From assembly GCA_934501475.1 (NCBI GenBank), contig CAKSUL010000019.1, positions 1 to 34,663 of the forward strand: a DNA stretch of 34,663 nucleotides, in the 5' to 3' direction. Below, in pieces: positions 32,558 to 34,663 of the stretch. Numbering within the stretch: the first letter of the stretch is position 1; each line of letters opens with the position of its first letter. Both the position numbers and the translations under genes were made by a program. The notes below the pieces were generated by a model. It was not told the DNA's origin. It worked only from the letters and a program-made list of their open reading frames with translations, and did no database searches. The DNA is from an uncultured Roseovarius sp. Its GTDB lineage: Bacteria > Pseudomonadota > Alphaproteobacteria > Rhodobacterales > Rhodobacteraceae.

Positions 32558-32621
32558 CCCGCCCTCCGTCGCTACTGTGCAAGGAGCGTGGCACACAGAC
32601 CTTAACAACCTGCAAACGGAT

Positions 32622-34391
32622 TCAATTTTCAGGAATGATCCGCATTCCCCCGACCTCAAGCGCGTTGCGCGTCACCGGCACGATGGCATAGCGCCCGGCC
32701 AGCAGGTCGGCGATCTCATCCGGGCCGATCCGGGCCATATCGCCATTCGCGGCATTCGCAATCCGCCCGGACTGCACGAACCCCCTGTCGGTCAGAACCA
32801 GGCCCATCGCCGAGGCAAACGCCCCCTCGCCAAGGAAAAACAGCATGCCTTGCCGGCCCGCGCGATCGGGATTGAACTCTCCCATCACCAGCACACAGCC
32901 CGCGCCCATCGCGCCATCCTCCAGCGGCACGCCCTGCGCACAGCCCTTATGGATGCGCTGGCGATCATTGCCATGCAGGGCGTCCAGCGCCCCTGCGGGC
33001 AAAGTGACCCCAGGCGGGCGCACCGGCACCACATCGTCCAGAGATTGCAGGCCCGCCACGGCCGAGCTGTCGAAATATTGCCAGCGATCGGGCGTCACGG
33101 CGGCCTTGTCGATCAGCGCCAGCAGGGCGGCGTGATCCGGGCGCTCTTGCATCGTGCGCAGTTTCTCAAGGCCCGCACGCCCGGCATGGCCCCAGTCATG
33201 GGTCATTTCCCACACCGCCAGTTCCGCCGCCGCCACGTCGGGATCGGCGGCGCGCGCCAGTTGGCTGTTGACCGACAGGCGTTGCGCGTTCAGCACCGGC
33301 GTCAGCCACAGCACCGCCACCGCCGCCACGATCATCGCCATCACCCGGTTGACCGCCCGGATGCGCCCGGCCCAGTCGGCGCGCCGCGCCACCGCCCCAC
33401 CGTAAAGCAGCGCATAGACCGTCACCAGCACCGCCGCGATCATCGCCGCCACCCGGTCCGGCGTCAGCCCGTATTGCGCCACCCGCAGCCAGACCGCATA
33501 GACCGCCAGCCCCGCGGGCACCCACAACAGCAGCGCCAGCACCTGCGCCGCGCCCTGCATCCACGCCCCCTGCACCGCCATTTCGTCATCGCGGTGAATG
33601 GCCGTGGTGACTAGGGTGATCCCGGCAAAGGCCACCGACCCCAGCACCGTCGCCGCCGAGAAATGCCCGAACAGGCCCGACAGCCCGCGCAGCGGCAGCG
33701 CCAGGATGAACACCCCCAGCACCACCAGAAGCACAGGCAGCAACAGGCGCAGAAGCTGGATCAACAGGAAGGGCGACACATATTCGCGCAGCTCATGCAC
33801 GATGGCCAGCGCCAGCCCCAGCACCAGACCGCTGATCAGAAACGGCACCGCCTCGATCTCGAGCAGGTCCGCGATCACCGTGATCCCGACCAGCCCCAGC
33901 AGCGCGTCCGACAGCAGCAAGACACCCCAGGCCACGGCCACGAACAGCCACGCCGCCGCATAGCGCACGACGATCGTCCAGGACAGATCGAACAGCTGTG
34001 CATAATCGCGCCAGCCCTCGCTGTCCGACAGCGACGCGGCGACATAGGGCACCGCGATGGTCAGCACCAGGATCACCGCCAGAACCGAATGCCCCTGCTC
34101 CAGAAAGACGTCGACCTGCGCGAACCGCAGGCTGGCCCAGACCAGAAGCCCCGCCGCAGGCAGCGCCACCGCCGCAGCCGCCGCCGCCGCGGGAATCAGC
34201 CGCGTCGGTCCCATCAACGCCAGCAACACCCCGAAAAAGCCCAGTCCGGCGCTGCTGATGAACAGGATCAGCCGCTGGTTCAGCCCGGAATCCGGCAACA
34301 GATCCAGCAGCCCCCAGAAGGCAAGCCCGGCAATCGCGCCGACAATGGCAAAACTGGTCCGCTCGAAGGCCGCTCTGGTCTGGCTGGTCAT
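32622..34391 (-). CDS. DUF4153-like multi-pass membrane protein
   Basis: A 589-residue protein with about twelve membrane helices in the first 400 residues, alternating with short charged loops (for example SDSEGWRDYAQLFDLSWTIV), then a 180-residue soluble C-terminal domain. This is the DUF4153 architecture as I know it; no function is established. ATG 34391 has AGGAG 8 bases upstream; the longer frame to 34487 is unsupported. It precedes the H-NOX-like gene in the same direction, but the 64-base gap could hold a separate promoter. Confidence 0.8.
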   Translation of the reverse strand: MTSQTRAAFERTSFAIVGAIAGLAFWGLLDLLPDSGLNQRLILFISSAGLGFFGVLLALMGPTRLIPAAAAAAAVALPAAGLLVWASLRFAQVDVFLEQGHSVLAVILVLTIAVPYVAASLSDSEGWRDYAQLFDLSWTIVVRYAAAWLFVAVAWGVLLLSDALLGLVGITVIADLLEIEAVPFLISGLVLGLALAIVHELREYVSPFLLIQLLRLLLPVLLVVLGVFILALPLRGLSGLFGHFSAATVLGSVAFAGITLVTTAIHRDDEMAVQGAWMQGAAQVLALLLWVPAGLAVYAVWLRVAQYGLTPDRVAAMIAAVLVTVYALLYGGAVARRADWAGRIRAVNRVMAMIVAAVAVLWLTPVLNAQRLSVNSQLARAADPDVAAAELAVWEMTHDWGHAGRAGLEKLRTMQERPDHAALLALIDKAAVTPDRWQYFDSSAVAGLQSLDDVVPVRPPGVTLPAGALDALHGNDRQRIHKGCAQGVPLEDGAMGAGCVLVMGEFNPDRAGRQGMLFFLGEGAFASAMGLVLTDRGFVQSGRIANAANGDMARIGPDEIADLLAGRYAIVPVTRNALEVGGMRIIPEN

Positions 34392-34502
34392 GTCCGCTCT
34401 CCTCATGCGCGATGACTCTAGTGACAACCGGGCCAAGCGCAAGCGACCGGCGCATGCGCATCCCCCAAATCGCAGGACTGCGACCATTCGGCAGCGCGCG
34501 CG

Positions 34503-34663
34503 CTATCCGCGCAGGAAAAACGCCACCGTCATCACCACCCCGATCACGATCACGAAACCGCGCAGATATAGCGTATTCCTGTTCTTTCGGCTGTAAAACG
34601 CGCCCGCATAGCCGCCCGTGACCGTTGCAACCGCCATCGGCAGCGCCACGTCCCACGCAATCA
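34503..34663 (-). CDS. TauE/SafE (TSUP) family permease, C-terminal fragment
   Basis: The 3' end of a gene that leaves the window at the right edge, with stop TAG at 34503-34505. The visible 52 residues (DVALPMAVATVTGGYAGAFY, then RGFVIVIGVVMTVAFFLRG) match the last two helices of TauE/SafE sulfite or organosulfur exporters, including the GGYxGA motif. The rest of the gene is outside, so substrate cannot be inferred. Confidence 0.75.
   Translation of the reverse strand, partial: IAWDVALPMAVATVTGGYAGAFYSRKNRNTLYLRGFVIVIGVVMTVAFFLRG

Noticed and set aside
30914..32605. A 563-codon plus-strand frame over the cyclase and H-NOX-like genes
   Set aside because: Shadow of two clearly recognised minus-strand genes.
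1..34663. CRISPR arrays, insertion sequences, phage or toxin-antitoxin loci
   Set aside because: No direct-repeat arrays, transposase motifs or phage genes were seen, and the gene content reads as ordinary chromosome.

Overview
This window looks like chromosomal DNA from a Rhodobacterales (Rhodobacteraceae-like) alphaproteobacterium. The evidence is the very high GC content, the dnaX-ybaB-recR block, a TrcR (DUF1013) cell-cycle regulator, a COQ9 protein, rpsU with the alphaproteobacterial leader, an SRP RNA of the short type, and a eukaryotic-type ornithine decarboxylase. I see no phage, insertion sequence, CRISPR array or tRNA. The organism assignment is inference from protein style, not from a search.

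Layout. 1-1796: the 3' end of prephenate dehydratase, an SRPBCC protein and NudC. 2057-5564: a CpdB-type nucleotidase, the SRP RNA gene, a folded intergenic element, and a bacterial member of the archaeo-eukaryotic release factor superfamily (baeRF11-like). 5779-7972: a DnaQ-type exonuclease fused to a BRCT domain, then a mini-operon of three membrane proteins (24, 227 and 23 residues) behind a perfect match to the alphaproteobacterial general-stress (EcfG) promoter. 8134-13794: a FkbM-like protein, a 7TM hybrid-free sensor kinase, a dual-specificity-like phosphatase, a YpfJ-type metallopeptidase and a CDF metal exporter. 13927-16816: dnaX, ybaB, recR. 17002-19185: ornithine decarboxylase with a structured leader, and trcR. 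19305-23705: RNase T2, a membrane protein, a BNR/sialidase-fold protein, a quinone oxidoreductase, COQ9 and rpsU. 23981-30591: an EEISWGQR membrane protein, an aspartoacylase-like hydrolase, an unrecognised protein and a four-gene polyamine-type ABC importer. 30887-34663: a GGDEF diguanylate cyclase directly abutting an H-NOX-like protein, a DUF4153-like membrane protein, and the 3' end of a TauE/SafE permease.

How the genes work together. Polyamine biology appears twice: synthesis (ornithine decarboxylase) and uptake (PotABCD-like importer). The H-NOX-like/GGDEF pair should form a sensor-to-c-di-GMP module, but the H-NOX partner has Pro where the heme-ligating His is expected, so its ligand is in doubt. 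dnaX, ybaB and recR form a replication/recombination block.

The strongest leads for something undescribed are the stress-promoter microprotein operon (7022-7972), the apparently heme-less H-NOX/GGDEF pair (30887-32557), the folded leader of the ornithine decarboxylase gene (18175-18306), and the branched inverted-repeat structure upstream of the release-factor-like gene (4255-4380).
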